Assembly (NCBI GenBank): GCA_963755755.1
Contig: CAVWLJ010000016.1
Location: 1 to 26,245 of the forward strand
Reading direction: 5' to 3'
DNA length: 26,245 nucleotides
From: DATKNA01 sp963755755
GTDB lineage: Bacteria > Actinomycetota > Actinomycetes > Actinomycetales > Kineosporiaceae
Part shown: one piece after another, positions 1-7,056 of the stretch
Numbering within the stretch: the first letter of the stretch is position 1
Layout of the letters: each line of letters starts with the position of its first letter
The notes under the pieces: model-generated
What the model saw: the letters and a program-made list of their open reading frames with translations, nothing else
Database searches by the model: none
Told to the model about the DNA's origin: nothing
Position numbers and translations under genes: made by a program

Positions 1-721
1 GTCGCGAGCACGAAAGAACGGCATACCGGGCTGCGGTAGACGATGAGCAGGATGCAATCGAGGACGGCGATCAGCGCGACAAGGAGCAGGGTCCCGTCGA
101 TGCCGGCGAAGGCCTTGACGAAGTCCGCGACGGCGCTGGTGGCTTGGCGACGTAGACCTTGGTGCCACTCGACGTCGAACGAATGGTCGGCCGCGCGCAT
201 CGCCTCGACCGAGCGCCTGGATCGGGCTCGTGCCGTCGGGCAGGGTGGAGAACACCTGGTCGGCGTCGAAGTTGACGAGCGCGAGCGCCGCCTTGCCGTC
301 CTGCGAGGGGACGACGACGATCGGGCCCGGGGCGAGGTAGTTGCTGCCCTTCTCGATCGCTGGCCCCCTTGACGGGCACCTCGACGTTCGGGATGCCTCG
401 TGAAGGTCGGAACGCGGTGGAGCTGCTGCCGGGGTCAGCGCCTTGTCGCTCTCGAGCAGCACGAAGGCGGGGAACGTCCGCTGCTGGAGGGAGAACGCGG
501 CCTGCTCGTTCAGCACCTTGGTCGACTCGGCGTTCGCCGGCAGGAACGACGAGGTGTCGTTGCGCTGCACCTCCGACAGCTTGCCCGGGAGTACGGGCCC
601 GCCGATGCCGGCGATCGCGAGCCAGATCAGCACGAGGACGGCGGGCAGGATCCACCGCAGCTCGCCGGAGGGTGGAACGCTCGGACGGGGCTGGGGAGGG
701 CTGCGTCGGCACCACGATCAT
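1..721 (-). CDS. MMPL family transporter, N-terminal part (partial, frameshifted)
   Basis: This is the beginning of an RND-type MMPL (MmpL/ActII-3) transporter, an inner-membrane exporter of lipids or other hydrophobic molecules; the rest lies beyond the left edge. The probable ATG is at 719-721, with GGAG nine bases upstream. Joining frames gives a first membrane helix (WILPAVLVLIWLAIAGI), then KLSEVQRNDTSSFLPANAES and FPAFVLLESDKALT, typical of the first periplasmic domain. Near the left edge DFVKAFAGIDGTLLLVALIA begins the second helix, followed by the family-typical VYRSP. At least four one-base shifts (near 665, 430, 350 and 150) break the frame. Each restores family sequence, so they look like read errors. 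The gene diverges from lipB across 76 bases. The substrate cannot be told. Confidence 0.8.
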
Positions 722-785
722 CCAGTATTCTCCAGACCGGCGGCAGGACCGCCCCCCGCAGCCTGAGGGCACGCTGAGACCGACG

Positions 786-797
786 TACTCTCGGGGC
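786..797 (+). promoter_or_regulatory. -10 box for a probably leaderless lipB mRNA
   Basis: TACTCT at 786-791 is followed by exactly six bases and the ATG at 798. No Shine-Dalgarno sequence is present. In actinobacteria a TANNNT this close to the start codon puts the transcription start at or next to the A of ATG. No convincing -35 box is seen. Confidence 0.5.
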
Positions 798-1489
798 ATG
801 AACGGCTTGCGTTCGAGCACGTCGGGTTCGGCGAGGACCGGGTCGAGTACGAGCGGGCGTGGGCCTGCAGCGGGAGCTGCACGCGCGCGTCGTCACCGGC
901 GAGGCCCCCGACACCGTCCTCCTCCTCGAGCACCCGCCGGTCTACACGGCCGGCCGCCGCACCCACCCCGCGGACCGTCCCTTCGACGGGACGCCGGTCA
1001 TCGACGTCGACCGCGGCGGCCGCATCACCTGGCACGGCCCGGGGCAGATCGTCGGCTACCCCATCGTCAGGCTGGCCTCGCCGGTGGACGTCGTCGCCTA
1101 CGTCCGCCGGCTCGAGGAGGCGCTCATCGGCGTCTGCGCCGACCTCGGCGTCGAGGCGGCCGGGTCGAGGGCCGCAGCGGCGTGTGGATCGCCGCGGACG
1201 CCCGTCGCGGGCCGGCGGCGCCGGGAGCGCAAGGTCGGCGGCCATCGGCGTCCGCGTCGCGCAGGGCGTCACCATGCACGGGTTCGCCCTCAACTGCGAC
1301 CCCGACCTGTCCTGGTTCTCCCGCATCGTGCCCTGCGGCATCCCCGACGCCGACGTGACGTCGCTGTCGGCGGAGCTCGGCCGCGACGTTCCCGTCGCCG
1401 AGGCGCTCCCCCTGGTGGAGAGGCACCTGGACGCCGTGGACCTGGCGGGTGCGCCTACCGCAGCTGCGGCAGCACCTGCTCGGCCATGA
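798..1489 (+). CDS. lipB: Octanoyl-(acyl carrier protein):protein octanoyltransferase LipB (frameshifted as read)
   Basis: LipB moves octanoate from acyl carrier protein to the lipoyl domains of 2-oxoacid dehydrogenases and GcvH; LipA then inserts sulfur. Reconstructed sequence shows VLLLEHPPVYTAGRRT, the RGGRITWHGPGQIVGYPI core and GVTMHGFALNCDPDL. The catalytic pair is visible: Lys in RKVG (codon 1231-1233) and Cys in IVPCGIPDADVTSL (codon 1334-1336). The ATG at 798 gives MNGLR; one missing base follows near 813 and another near 863 (a G run, TGGGCC for TGGGGCC), then shifts near 1165 and 1240. Length, about 230 residues, is normal. The C-terminal frame is uncertain; as read it overlaps the end of the convergent LLM gene by 35 bases. 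lipA lies 2.6 kb downstream instead of adjacent. Confidence 0.9.
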
Positions 1490-2381
1490 GCTCGATCATC
1501 CCGAGGTCGTCCAGGTCCAGCACCTGCAGGTAGACCCGGGTCGCCCCGACCTCGCCGTAGCGGCCGATCCGCTCGACGATCTCGTCCGGCGTCCCGACCA
1601 GCCCCGCTGTCCGCAGCCGGTCCACATCGGCGCCCGCGGCGTCCGTGCGTCGGCGCACGTCGGCGTCGTCCCGCCCGCAGTAGACGGTCAGCGCCACCGA
1701 GTACGTGAGGGACGCCGGGTCGCGGTCGGCCTCGCCGCAGGCGGCGCGCACGCGCCCGTAGCGCGGCCGCGACGTCCTCGACCGCGACGAAGCCGATGTT
1801 GAACTCGGTCGGCGTAGCGGGCGGCGAGCGCGGGCGTGCGCTGCTTGCCGCCGCCGCCGACGATGAGCGGCATCGGCGACTGCACGGGCTTGGGCAGCGC
1901 CGGGGAGTCCTCGAGCCGGTAGTGCGTGCCCGTCGAAGCGAACGTCTCGCCCGGCGGCGTCGACCACAGGCCGGTGACGATCGCCAGCTGCTCCTCGAGC
2001 AGGTCGAAGCGTGCCGCGGCGGGAACGGGATGCCGTAGGCCTTGTGCTCCGCCTCGAACCAGCCGGCGCCGAGCCCGAGCTCGGCGCGGCCGCCGCGACA
2101 TCGCGTCGACCTGCGCGACCGAGATGGCGAGACGGCCCGGGCAGCCGGAACGTCGCCGGGCTGACGAGCGTCCCGAGCTTGATCCGCGACGTCTCGCGGG
2201 CCAGGCCGGCCAGGGTGATCCACGCGTCGGTCGGCCCGGGCAGGCCGTCCCCGCCCATCGACAGGTAGTGATCGGAGCGGAAGAAAGCGTCGAAGCCGCC
2301 GTCCTCGGTGGCCTTGGCGACGGCGAGGAGCTGGTCGTAGCTCGCGCCCTGCTGGGGCTCGGTGAAGATGCGCAGGTCCAC
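1455..2381 (-). CDS. LLM class F420-dependent oxidoreductase (frameshifted as read)
   Basis: A luciferase-like TIM-barrel oxidoreductase that probably uses coenzyme F420. The N-terminus MDLRIFTEPQQGASYDQLL, then DAFFRSDHYLSM, is typical of this subgroup. Frame switching recovers SRGRAELGLGAGWFEAEHKA and PFPAAARFDLLEEQLAIVTGLW. The C-terminus GTPDEIVERIGRYGEVGATR is also classic for the family. Shifts lie near 2130-2100, 1810 and 1760. The GTG start at 2381 has no Shine-Dalgarno sequence but a TAGGCT eight bases upstream. The gene ends tail to tail with lipB. Length (about 308 residues) matches the family. The substrate is unknown; the neighbours give no strong hint. Confidence 0.85.
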   Translation of the reverse strand: MDLRIFTEPQQGASYDQLLAVAKATEDGGFDAFFRSDHYLSMGGDGLPGPTDAWITLAGLARETSRIKLGTLVSPATFRLPGPSRHLGRAGRRDVAAAAPSSGSAPAGSRRSTRPTASRSRRGTLRPARGAAGDRHRPVVDAAGRDVRFDGHALPARGLPGAAQARAVADAAHRRRRRQAAHARARRPLRRPSSTSASSRSRTSRPRYGRVRAACGEADRDPASLTYSVALTVYCGRDDADVRRRTDAAGADVDRLRTAGLVGTPDEIVERIGRYGEVGATRVYLQVLDLDDLGMIELMAEQVLPQLR

Positions 2382-2389
2382 GGTGAGCG

Positions 2390-2395
2390 AGCCTA
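2390..2395 (-). promoter_or_regulatory. -10 box (TAGGCT) of the LLM oxidoreductase gene, likely leaderless
   Basis: On the - strand TAGGCT is followed by eight bases and the GTG start at 2381, with no Shine-Dalgarno sequence between. This is the arrangement of leaderless actinobacterial transcripts. Confidence 0.5.
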
Positions 2396-2408
2396 GGGTC
2401 GACCCGCG

Positions 2409-2867
2409 TCACAGGCTCGTTACGTCGTCCGGGAGCGAGACGGCGGCGACGACCAGCGGCAGCCCGAGCGCGGACCCGAAGGCGGCCCACGCCAGCGCGC
2501 TCGCCAGGGGCTCGGAGATCCCGCCGGACGACGTGACGAACAGCACCGCCGAGACGAGCACGGCCACGACGGCGAGCAACTGGTAGGCGAGCACGAACTG
2601 CCGGTCGCGCAGGCGCACGAGCCTGTCCGCGAGGTCGGCCGCCGGGGCGTCGACCACGAGCCGGGTCGCGCGCCGCAGCGCGAACCACGTTCCGGCCATC
2701 AGGACGAGGCCGGCCAGCTGCAGGACGGCTGTGGCAGAGCCGCGCAGACCGAGGGCCGCGCCTGCCGCGACGGCGACGCCGAGCACGTAGCCGTAGGCGA
2801 GGGCGACCCGGCGGGAGCGCGGCGCGAGAGGGCCGGCGAGCGGGCCGGTCGGGGTCGAGTCGGTCAC
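2409..2867 (-). CDS. Small four-helix membrane protein of unknown function
   Basis: A 152-residue integral membrane protein that I do not recognise. Hydrophobic segments fall at about residues 23-42, 46-66, 93-113 and 122-143. A short polar, proline-rich N-terminus and a charged loop (about 67-92, rich in Arg and Asp) separate them. The GTG start overlaps the TGA stop of the upstream saccharopine-dehydrogenase-like gene by four bases (GTGA), so the two are almost certainly cotranscribed and translationally coupled. The frame is intact and codon use is normal for the genome. Nothing in the sequence suggests a transport or enzymatic motif. Confidence 0.75.
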   Translation of the reverse strand: MTDSTPTGPLAGPLAPRSRRVALAYGYVLGVAVAAGAALGLRGSATAVLQLAGLVLMAGTWFALRRATRLVVDAPAADLADRLVRLRDRQFVLAYQLLAVVAVLVSAVLFVTSSGGISEPLASALAWAAFGSALGLPLVVAAVSLPDDVTSL

Positions 2868-4054
2868 GCAGTCCTTCCCGTGCGTTCGGCCAGGCCCAGG
2901 GCGGCGCAGGCGTCCCGCAGCGTAGCGAGCCCGAACGCCTCGACCGGCCCGAGCGCCCCGGCCGCACGAGCGCCGCCGGCCGCGAGGGTTCGCGCGGCCC
3001 AGCCGAGAAGCTCACCGGTGAGCGTGTACGGGTTGGGCCCGGCCAGCTCGACATGGGCGAGCAGATCCCCGTCCGCCTCGCGGACGTCGGCGGCGACCAG
3101 TGAGCCCGTCCGCAGGCGGTGCCGGGCGTCGGGGCCGCCGGTCGAGCCGCGCGACAGCTGCTCGACCAGTGGCCGGCTGAGCCACGCCCCCGCGGAGCGG
3201 AGTTGCGGCACGTGGTCGAGCACGGACCCGAGCAGCGGGTCGACGGCGTCGGCCGCCCGGGAAGCCGCGGCGACCGCCGGCGTCAGTTGCCCGAGCCAGC
3301 CGAGCCCGACACGGACGTCGCGCAGCGACCGCGCGAGCCGCGGCAGCGTGAACTGCTCGCTGGCGGGAACCGTGAAGCCCGATCGTTCGATCCCTCCGGC
3401 GGCGATCCGGACGACGTCCATGGCGCCCCGCCGCTCGATGATGCGGCCGTCGGCGAACGCGTACCCGGGCTCCCGCATGGTCCCCAGCACGGACGCCCTT
3501 GTGCCTCCGCTGATCGCACCGGGACCGACCGAGCCGGTGAGGAAGTATCCGACGTCCGCCGTCAGGGGCACTCCCCGTGCCTGCCCCCGCTCCAGGGCCA
3601 TGGCGGCGGCGAGGTTGCCGGGCACGTAGTCGTAGCCGAACGCGGTGAGCACGGCCGACCCGGACCTCCGGGCAGGCTCGTCGAACTCCTCGAACACGGT
3701 GCGGATGAAGCTGCCCTCGCCGGTGGAGTCGAGGTAGTGCGCCCCGGCGGCGACGGCGGCCTCCAGCGCCGGGCGGCCCCAGCGGACGAACGGCCCCACG
3801 GTCGTGACGAGGACGTCCCCGCGCCGGACGAGGTCCGCCATCGCGCCCGGGTCCCGGACGTCGGCCACGGCGACCTCCAGGGCTCCGGCCGTGCCCCCGA
3901 GCTCGCCCGCGAGCCGCCCGATCCGGTCGGCGTCCCGGCCGGCGAGCACCGGCCGGGCCCCGGCGTCCGCGAGCGCCCGGGCGGCCAGTTCCCCCGTGTA
4001 ACCGGTCGCCCCCAGGACGATGATCCGCCCCGAGGGATCGTGAGGTTGCGCCAC
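2864..4054 (-). CDS. Saccharopine dehydrogenase-like NAD(P)-binding oxidoreductase (trans-acting enoyl reductase family)
   Basis: A 396-residue enzyme of the saccharopine-dehydrogenase-like family, which includes the mycobacterial trans-acting enoyl reductase. Its N-terminal Rossmann fold shows IIVLGATGYTGELAARAL (residues about 11-28), then DVRDPGAMADLVRRGDVLVT and VGPFVRWGRPALEAAVAAGA. HYLDSTGEGSFIRTVFEEFD and GYDYVPGNLAAAMAL are family hallmarks. The frame is complete, unlike many neighbours. The GTG start at 4054 has a strong GAGGAGGGG ribosome site just upstream. It diverges from lipA across 67 bases and is coupled to the small membrane protein downstream. The substrate is unknown; related proteins act on lipid or polyketide intermediates, but that role is not shown here. 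Confidence 0.85.
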   Translation of the reverse strand: MAQPHDPSGRIIVLGATGYTGELAARALADAGARPVLAGRDADRIGRLAGELGGTAGALEVAVADVRDPGAMADLVRRGDVLVTTVGPFVRWGRPALEAAVAAGAHYLDSTGEGSFIRTVFEEFDEPARRSGSAVLTAFGYDYVPGNLAAAMALERGQARGVPLTADVGYFLTGSVGPGAISGGTRASVLGTMREPGYAFADGRIIERRGAMDVVRIAAGGIERSGFTVPASEQFTLPRLARSLRDVRVGLGWLGQLTPAVAAASRAADAVDPLLGSVLDHVPQLRSAGAWLSRPLVEQLSRGSTGGPDARHRLRTGSLVAADVREADGDLLAHVELAGPNPYTLTGELLGWAARTLAAGGARAAGALGPVEAFGLATLRDACAALGLAERTGRTA

Positions 4055-4087
4055 CGGTCCCCTCCTCGCCCCGTCGAGAGGCCGTCG

Positions 4088-4093
4088 TACCCT
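4088..4093 (+). promoter_or_regulatory. Candidate -10 box (TACCCT) for lipA
   Basis: TACCCT lies 28 bases before the lipA GTG, inside the 67-base divergent gap. It would give a short leader that contains the GGAGG ribosome site at 4111-4115. No clear -35 box is seen. Confidence 0.35.
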
Positions 4094-4121
4094 GGATCAC
4101 GTCGACGCCTGGAGGTCCATC

Positions 4122-5111
4122 GTGTCAGTAGCCCCCGACGGGCGCCGCCTGCTGCGGGTCGAGGCGCGCAACGCGCAGACGCCGATCGAGCGCAAGCCGG
4201 CGTGGATCCGCACGACGGCGAGGATGGGCCCGGAGTACCGGGAGCTGACCTCGCTGGTCAAGCGCGAGGGCCTGCACACGGTCTGCCAGGAGGCGGGCTG
4301 CCCCAACATCTTCGAATGCTGGGAGGACCGGGAGGCCACCTTCCTCATCGGCGGGGACGAGTGCAGCCGGCGGTGCGACTTCTGCCAGATCCACTCCGGC
4401 AAGCCGCAGCCGCTGGACCGGGACGAGCCGCGTCGCGTCGCGGAGAGCGTGCAGGCGATGGGGCTGCGCTACGCCACCGTCACCGGCGTCGCCCGCGACG
4501 ACCTCGAGGACGAGGGTGCCTGGCTGTACGCCGAGACCGTCCGGGAGATCCACCGGCTCAATCCCGGCACGGGTGTCGAGATCCTCGTCCCGGACTTCAG
4601 CGGGAACCCCGCGTTGCTCGGGCAGGTCTTCGACGCCGCGCCCCAGGTCTTCGCGCACAACCTCGAGACCGTGCCCCGGATCTTCAAGCGCATCCGGCCG
4701 GCCTTCCGGTACGAGCGTTCCCTCGACGTCCTCACCCAGGGCCGCGCAGCGGGCATGGTGACGAAGTCGAACCTCATCCTGGGCCTCGGCGAGACCCGCC
4801 CGGAGGTCTCCCAGGCCCTGCGTGACCTGCACGAGGCCGGCTGTGACCTGGTGACGATCACGCAGTACCTGCGGCCGAGCACGCTGCACCACCCCGTCGA
4901 GCGCTGGGTGCGGCCCGAGGAGTTCGTCGAGCTGCGCGAGGAGGCGGAGCAGATCGGCTTCGCCGGCGTGATGTCCGGGCCGCTCGTCCGGTCGTCCTAC
5001 CGGGCGGGGCGGCTGTGGGCTCAGGCGATGGACCGGCGCGGCGATCGGCTGCCCGAGGCGCTCGCGCACCTGGCGGCGCAGGGGCCCGCGCGGCAGGAGG
5101 CGGCGGTCTGA
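4122..5111 (+). CDS. lipA: Lipoyl synthase LipA
   Basis: LipA is a radical SAM enzyme that inserts two sulfur atoms into protein-bound octanoyl groups made by LipB. The 329-residue frame is intact. The auxiliary 4Fe-4S cluster ligands are in VCQEAGCPNIFEC (Cys55, Cys60, Cys66). The radical SAM motif CSRRCDFC gives Cys81, Cys85 and Cys88. The C-terminal GPLVRSSYRAG carries the serine that ligates the auxiliary cluster in this family. FATVTG-like (YATVTGVARDDL) and NLILGLGET motifs also fit. The GTG at 4122 is preceded by GGAGG at 4111-4115, which decides the start. DUF4191 follows after 53 bases, as in other actinobacteria. Confidence 0.97.
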   Translation: MSVAPDGRRLLRVEARNAQTPIERKPAWIRTTARMGPEYRELTSLVKREGLHTVCQEAGCPNIFECWEDREATFLIGGDECSRRCDFCQIHSGKPQPLDRDEPRRVAESVQAMGLRYATVTGVARDDLEDEGAWLYAETVREIHRLNPGTGVEILVPDFSGNPALLGQVFDAAPQVFAHNLETVPRIFKRIRPAFRYERSLDVLTQGRAAGMVTKSNLILGLGETRPEVSQALRDLHEAGCDLVTITQYLRPSTLHHPVERWVRPEEFVELREEAEQIGFAGVMSGPLVRSSYRAGRLWAQAMDRRGDRLPEALAHLAAQGPARQEAAV

Positions 5112-5152
5112 CCCGTGCGTGATCGGGGTTCGGGGACCGCCTGAGTCGCACG

Positions 5153-5164
5153 TATCCTCGGGCC
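5153..5164 (+). promoter_or_regulatory. -10 box for a probably leaderless DUF4191 mRNA
   Basis: TATCCT at 5153-5158, then CGGGCC, then the ATG at 5165. There is no Shine-Dalgarno sequence. The spacer is identical to the one before nadE at 25024-25029. Confidence 0.5.
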
Positions 5165-5878
5165 ATGCCCGCATCCCGCTCGGAGAAGCAGGCCGCACCG
5201 GCGAAGAAGCCCGGGCGGCTGTCGACGCTGCGTCAGGTCTTCACGATCACCCGTGAGTCGGATCCGCTGCTGCCGCTGTGGATGCTGCTGGCCTTCGCCG
5301 GGACGGTCCTCGTCGCCTTCCTCCTCGGCCTCGCCCTCGGGCACCCCGTCTATCTCGCGGTGCTGGGCATCCCGTTGGGCCTCCTCATCGCGCTGTTCAT
5401 CATGTCGCGCCGTGCCGAGCGGTTCGCGTACCAGCGCGCCGCCGCCCAGACCGGGGTCACCGGCCAGGTGATGAAGAACATCCGGCGCGGGTGGTACGTC
5501 GAGGAGGAGCCGGTGGCGATCGACCCCCGGACCCGGGACCTCGTCTTCCGCGCCGTGGGGCGGCCCGGCGTCGCGCTCGTCACCGAGGGACCGGTCCCCC
5601 GCGTCAACCGCCTCCTCGAGGGCGAGCGCAAGCGGGTCACCCGCGTGCTGGGCCCGAACGTCCCCGTGCTCGTCTTCCACGTCGGGGACGGCGAGGGCCA
5701 GGTGCCGCTGCGCAAGCTCAACACCAAGCTCATGCGCAGCAAGCCGGCGCTGACGAAGACCGAGGCGGCTCAGGTCGCGGCCCGGCTCAAGGCTCTGGGC
5801 GGCGTCCGGCCACCCATCCCCAAGGGGGTCGATCCGACCCGGATGCGGCCCGACCGCAAGGGCGTCAAAGGTCGCTGA
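5165..5878 (+). CDS. DUF4191 family membrane protein
   Basis: A 237-residue protein of the actinobacterial DUF4191 family, whose function is unknown; it resembles M. tuberculosis Rv2219, which also sits just after lipA. A basic, Lys-rich N-terminus (about 1-40) precedes two membrane helices at about residues 38-60 and 63-84 (LWMLLAFAGTVLVAFLLGLA and the following hydrophobic stretch). A soluble C-terminal domain follows, with NIRRGWYVEEEPVAIDPRTR and LLEGERKRVTRVLG. The tail is basic (PTRMRPDRKGVKGR). The frame is intact and length is normal for the family. It is probably expressed from its own leaderless promoter. Confidence 0.9.
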   Translation: MPASRSEKQAAPAKKPGRLSTLRQVFTITRESDPLLPLWMLLAFAGTVLVAFLLGLALGHPVYLAVLGIPLGLLIALFIMSRRAERFAYQRAAAQTGVTGQVMKNIRRGWYVEEEPVAIDPRTRDLVFRAVGRPGVALVTEGPVPRVNRLLEGERKRVTRVLGPNVPVLVFHVGDGEGQVPLRKLNTKLMRSKPALTKTEAAQVAARLKALGGVRPPIPKGVDPTRMRPDRKGVKGR

Positions 5879-5909
5879 CTCTTCGCCCGGCGGACATATC
5901 CCCGCAACA

Positions 5910-5940
5910 TGCAGGGGGTGTCCTGGAGCTACACCCCGCA
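5910..5940 (+). repeat. Imperfect hairpin between DUF4191 and the 77-residue ORF
   Basis: GGGGTGT (5915-5921) pairs with ACACCCC (5931-5937) around a nine-base loop; TGC and GCA extend the stem after a two-base bulge. No T run follows, so it may be a weak terminator of the DUF4191 gene or an operator for the next ORF. Confidence 0.4.
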
Positions 5941-5994
5941 GGTGCCGCTGCCGAAACAGAGCGTGGACACCGCCCGCCTCCGGAGGACCTCGCC

Positions 5995-6228
5995 ATGCTG
6001 ACCACTGCCACCGTCGAGGTGATGCGCCTGGTGTCGACCGTGGTCCGGCGGATCGACGAGGGACTGGTGCAGTCCGCCGTGCGCAACGCCGAGAGCAGCG
6101 TCCTGGCCGCCCACCGGCGCTGGCTGGACGAGATGACGACGTTGAGCGACCTGTACGCCCTCGAGGGGCTGACCGGCGACGTCGAGGCGGTCCCGGTGCC
6201 CCGGACGGCGGAGCTCGTACGCGCCTGA
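5995..6228 (+). CDS. Small hypothetical protein, 77 residues
   Basis: I do not recognise this small protein. The ATG at 5995 is preceded by CGGAGG at 5981-5986, a good ribosome site, which is the main reason to accept it. The product starts MLTTATVEVMRLVSTVVRRI and is predicted mostly helical, with amphipathic stretches (VVRRIDEGLVQSAVRNAESS, then AAHRRWLDEMTTLSDLYALE) and no signal peptide or membrane helix. It ends in a short proline- and valine-rich tail. It sits between DUF4191 and the convergent RDD gene, downstream of a hairpin. Frame position bias looks like that of real genes here. Confidence 0.55.
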   Translation: MLTTATVEVMRLVSTVVRRIDEGLVQSAVRNAESSVLAAHRRWLDEMTTLSDLYALEGLTGDVEAVPVPRTAELVRA

Positions 6229-6380
6229 ACCCGTCGGCGACCCGGCCCGTCGCCCACCATGATCGACCGTGCTGCGTCACGGCCACGCGACACCCCTGCT
6301 CGGATGCCGGCATGTCGCCCGCGTCGGCCGACTCGGGGTCGATCATGCCCGACGGCAGTACGACGTGCGCCCGCCGCCGC
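6229..6380. other. Convergent gap with a spaced 11-base inverted repeat
   Basis: CATGATCGACC at 6258-6268 recurs inverted as GGTCGATCATG at 6337-6347, 68 bases apart. No gene is seen here. The arms resemble, but do not match, the TGATCATGCAAT ends of the palindromes further along. Confidence 0.35.
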
Positions 6381-6833
6381 TCAGGTGCGGGCGATCACGG
6401 TGCCGGCGAGCCGGTCGTGGAGGCCGCGCTGGTCGGCGTCCCACAGCAGCGGCGGGATCGCGAGGCACAGCAGCAGGGAACGGATCACGGCCCGCCGGAC
6501 GCCGGGCGCGGCACCCGGGACCGTCTCGACCCGCAGGCCGAACAGGCGATGCCCGACCGTCGCGCCGATGGTGCCGACGAGCAGGACGTTCTCGACGAAC
6601 AGGACGAGCACCGGGCCGAGCCCGGCCAGGTGCAGCCCGCGCAGCAAGCCGTTCGCGATGAGCAGGCAGCCGATCCAGTCGACGCACAGGGCCGCGACCC
6701 GGCGGCCGAAACCCGCGAGGGATCGCGGCCCGTCGGCGGGCCGGCCGAGGCGTGCACCGGGGTAGGCTGCGGGCTCGCCGGACGCCGGACGCCGCGGCTC
6801 CAACCAGGAGCCGACGTCCCGCCGGTCGACCAT
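6381..6833 (-). CDS. RDD family membrane protein
   Basis: A 150-residue RDD-family protein, named for Arg-Asp-Asp residues in its first helix. The family motif region is RRVAALCVDWIGCLLIANGL, where the usual D-D pair is reduced to VDW. A second helix, VLVLFVENVLLVGTIGATVG, precedes HRLFGLRVE, and a third is LLLCLAIPPLLW, followed by DADQRGLHDRLAGTVI, which is highly typical of the C-terminus. The N-terminal 40 residues are polar and proline-rich. The gene lies head to head with glnA, as Rv2219A lies beside glnA1 in mycobacteria (there in a different orientation context). Its role is unknown. The start has TACCCT six bases upstream and no Shine-Dalgarno sequence. Confidence 0.85.
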   Translation of the reverse strand: MVDRRDVGSWLEPRRPASGEPAAYPGARLGRPADGPRSLAGFGRRVAALCVDWIGCLLIANGLLRGLHLAGLGPVLVLFVENVLLVGTIGATVGHRLFGLRVETVPGAAPGVRRAVIRSLLLCLAIPPLLWDADQRGLHDRLAGTVIART

Positions 6834-6839
6834 GGCACG

Positions 6840-6845
6840 AGGGTA
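6840..6845 (-). promoter_or_regulatory. -10 box (TACCCT) of the RDD gene, likely leaderless
   Basis: On the - strand TACCCT is followed by CGTGCC and the ATG at 6833. No ribosome site is present. Spacing equals that of lipB, DUF4191 and nadE. Confidence 0.5.
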
Positions 6846-6930
6846 GACCGGCGGGCCCGCGCCCGGCTCGGCGGGGCTTTCCCGGTCGGATCGGGGCCGG
6901 GCAACACAGTCGTCACCTGACGGCCGGGTC

Positions 6931-6968
6931 GTAACACCAGCGAAACGGGAGGGACACCGCCGGGAAAC
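6931..6968 (+). promoter_or_regulatory. Double GlnR binding site upstream of glnA
   Basis: The sequence reads GTAAC, six bases, GAAAC, six bases, GACAC, six bases, GAAAC (6931-6935, 6942-6946, 6953-6957, 6964-6968). This is the known GlnR consensus of alternating a-sites (GTNAC) and b-sites (GAAAC) with 11-base periodicity. Only the second a-site departs (GACAC). GlnR is the actinobacterial nitrogen regulator that activates glnA when nitrogen is short. A TAACGT at 6979-6984 is a candidate -10, placing the GlnR site over the -35 region, as expected for an activator. Confidence 0.85.
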
Positions 6969-6984
6969 TGCCGCCGCCTAACGT

Positions 6985-7000
6985 CCCCGGGGAACCGGGG
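6985..7000 (+). repeat. Small GNRA-type hairpin in the glnA leader
   Basis: CCCCGG, loop GGAA, CCGGGG forms a six-pair GC stem with a GNRA tetraloop just after the candidate glnA -10 box. It would sit at the 5' end of the mRNA and might stabilise it. Confidence 0.4.
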
Positions 7001-7056
7001 CGGACCGACGGAGGTGGCGTCCCACGGCCACGCCCGCCCACTCCAGTGGAGGATGG

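Noticed and set aside
718..3054. 778-codon - strand open frame
   Set aside because: It mixes shadows of lipB with pieces of the LLM and saccharopine-like genes. Only its LLM part is real and belongs to the gene at 1455-2381.
3119..4825. 568-codon + strand open frame
   Set aside because: Crosses the start of lipA in a wrong frame and runs opposite the intact saccharopine-like gene.
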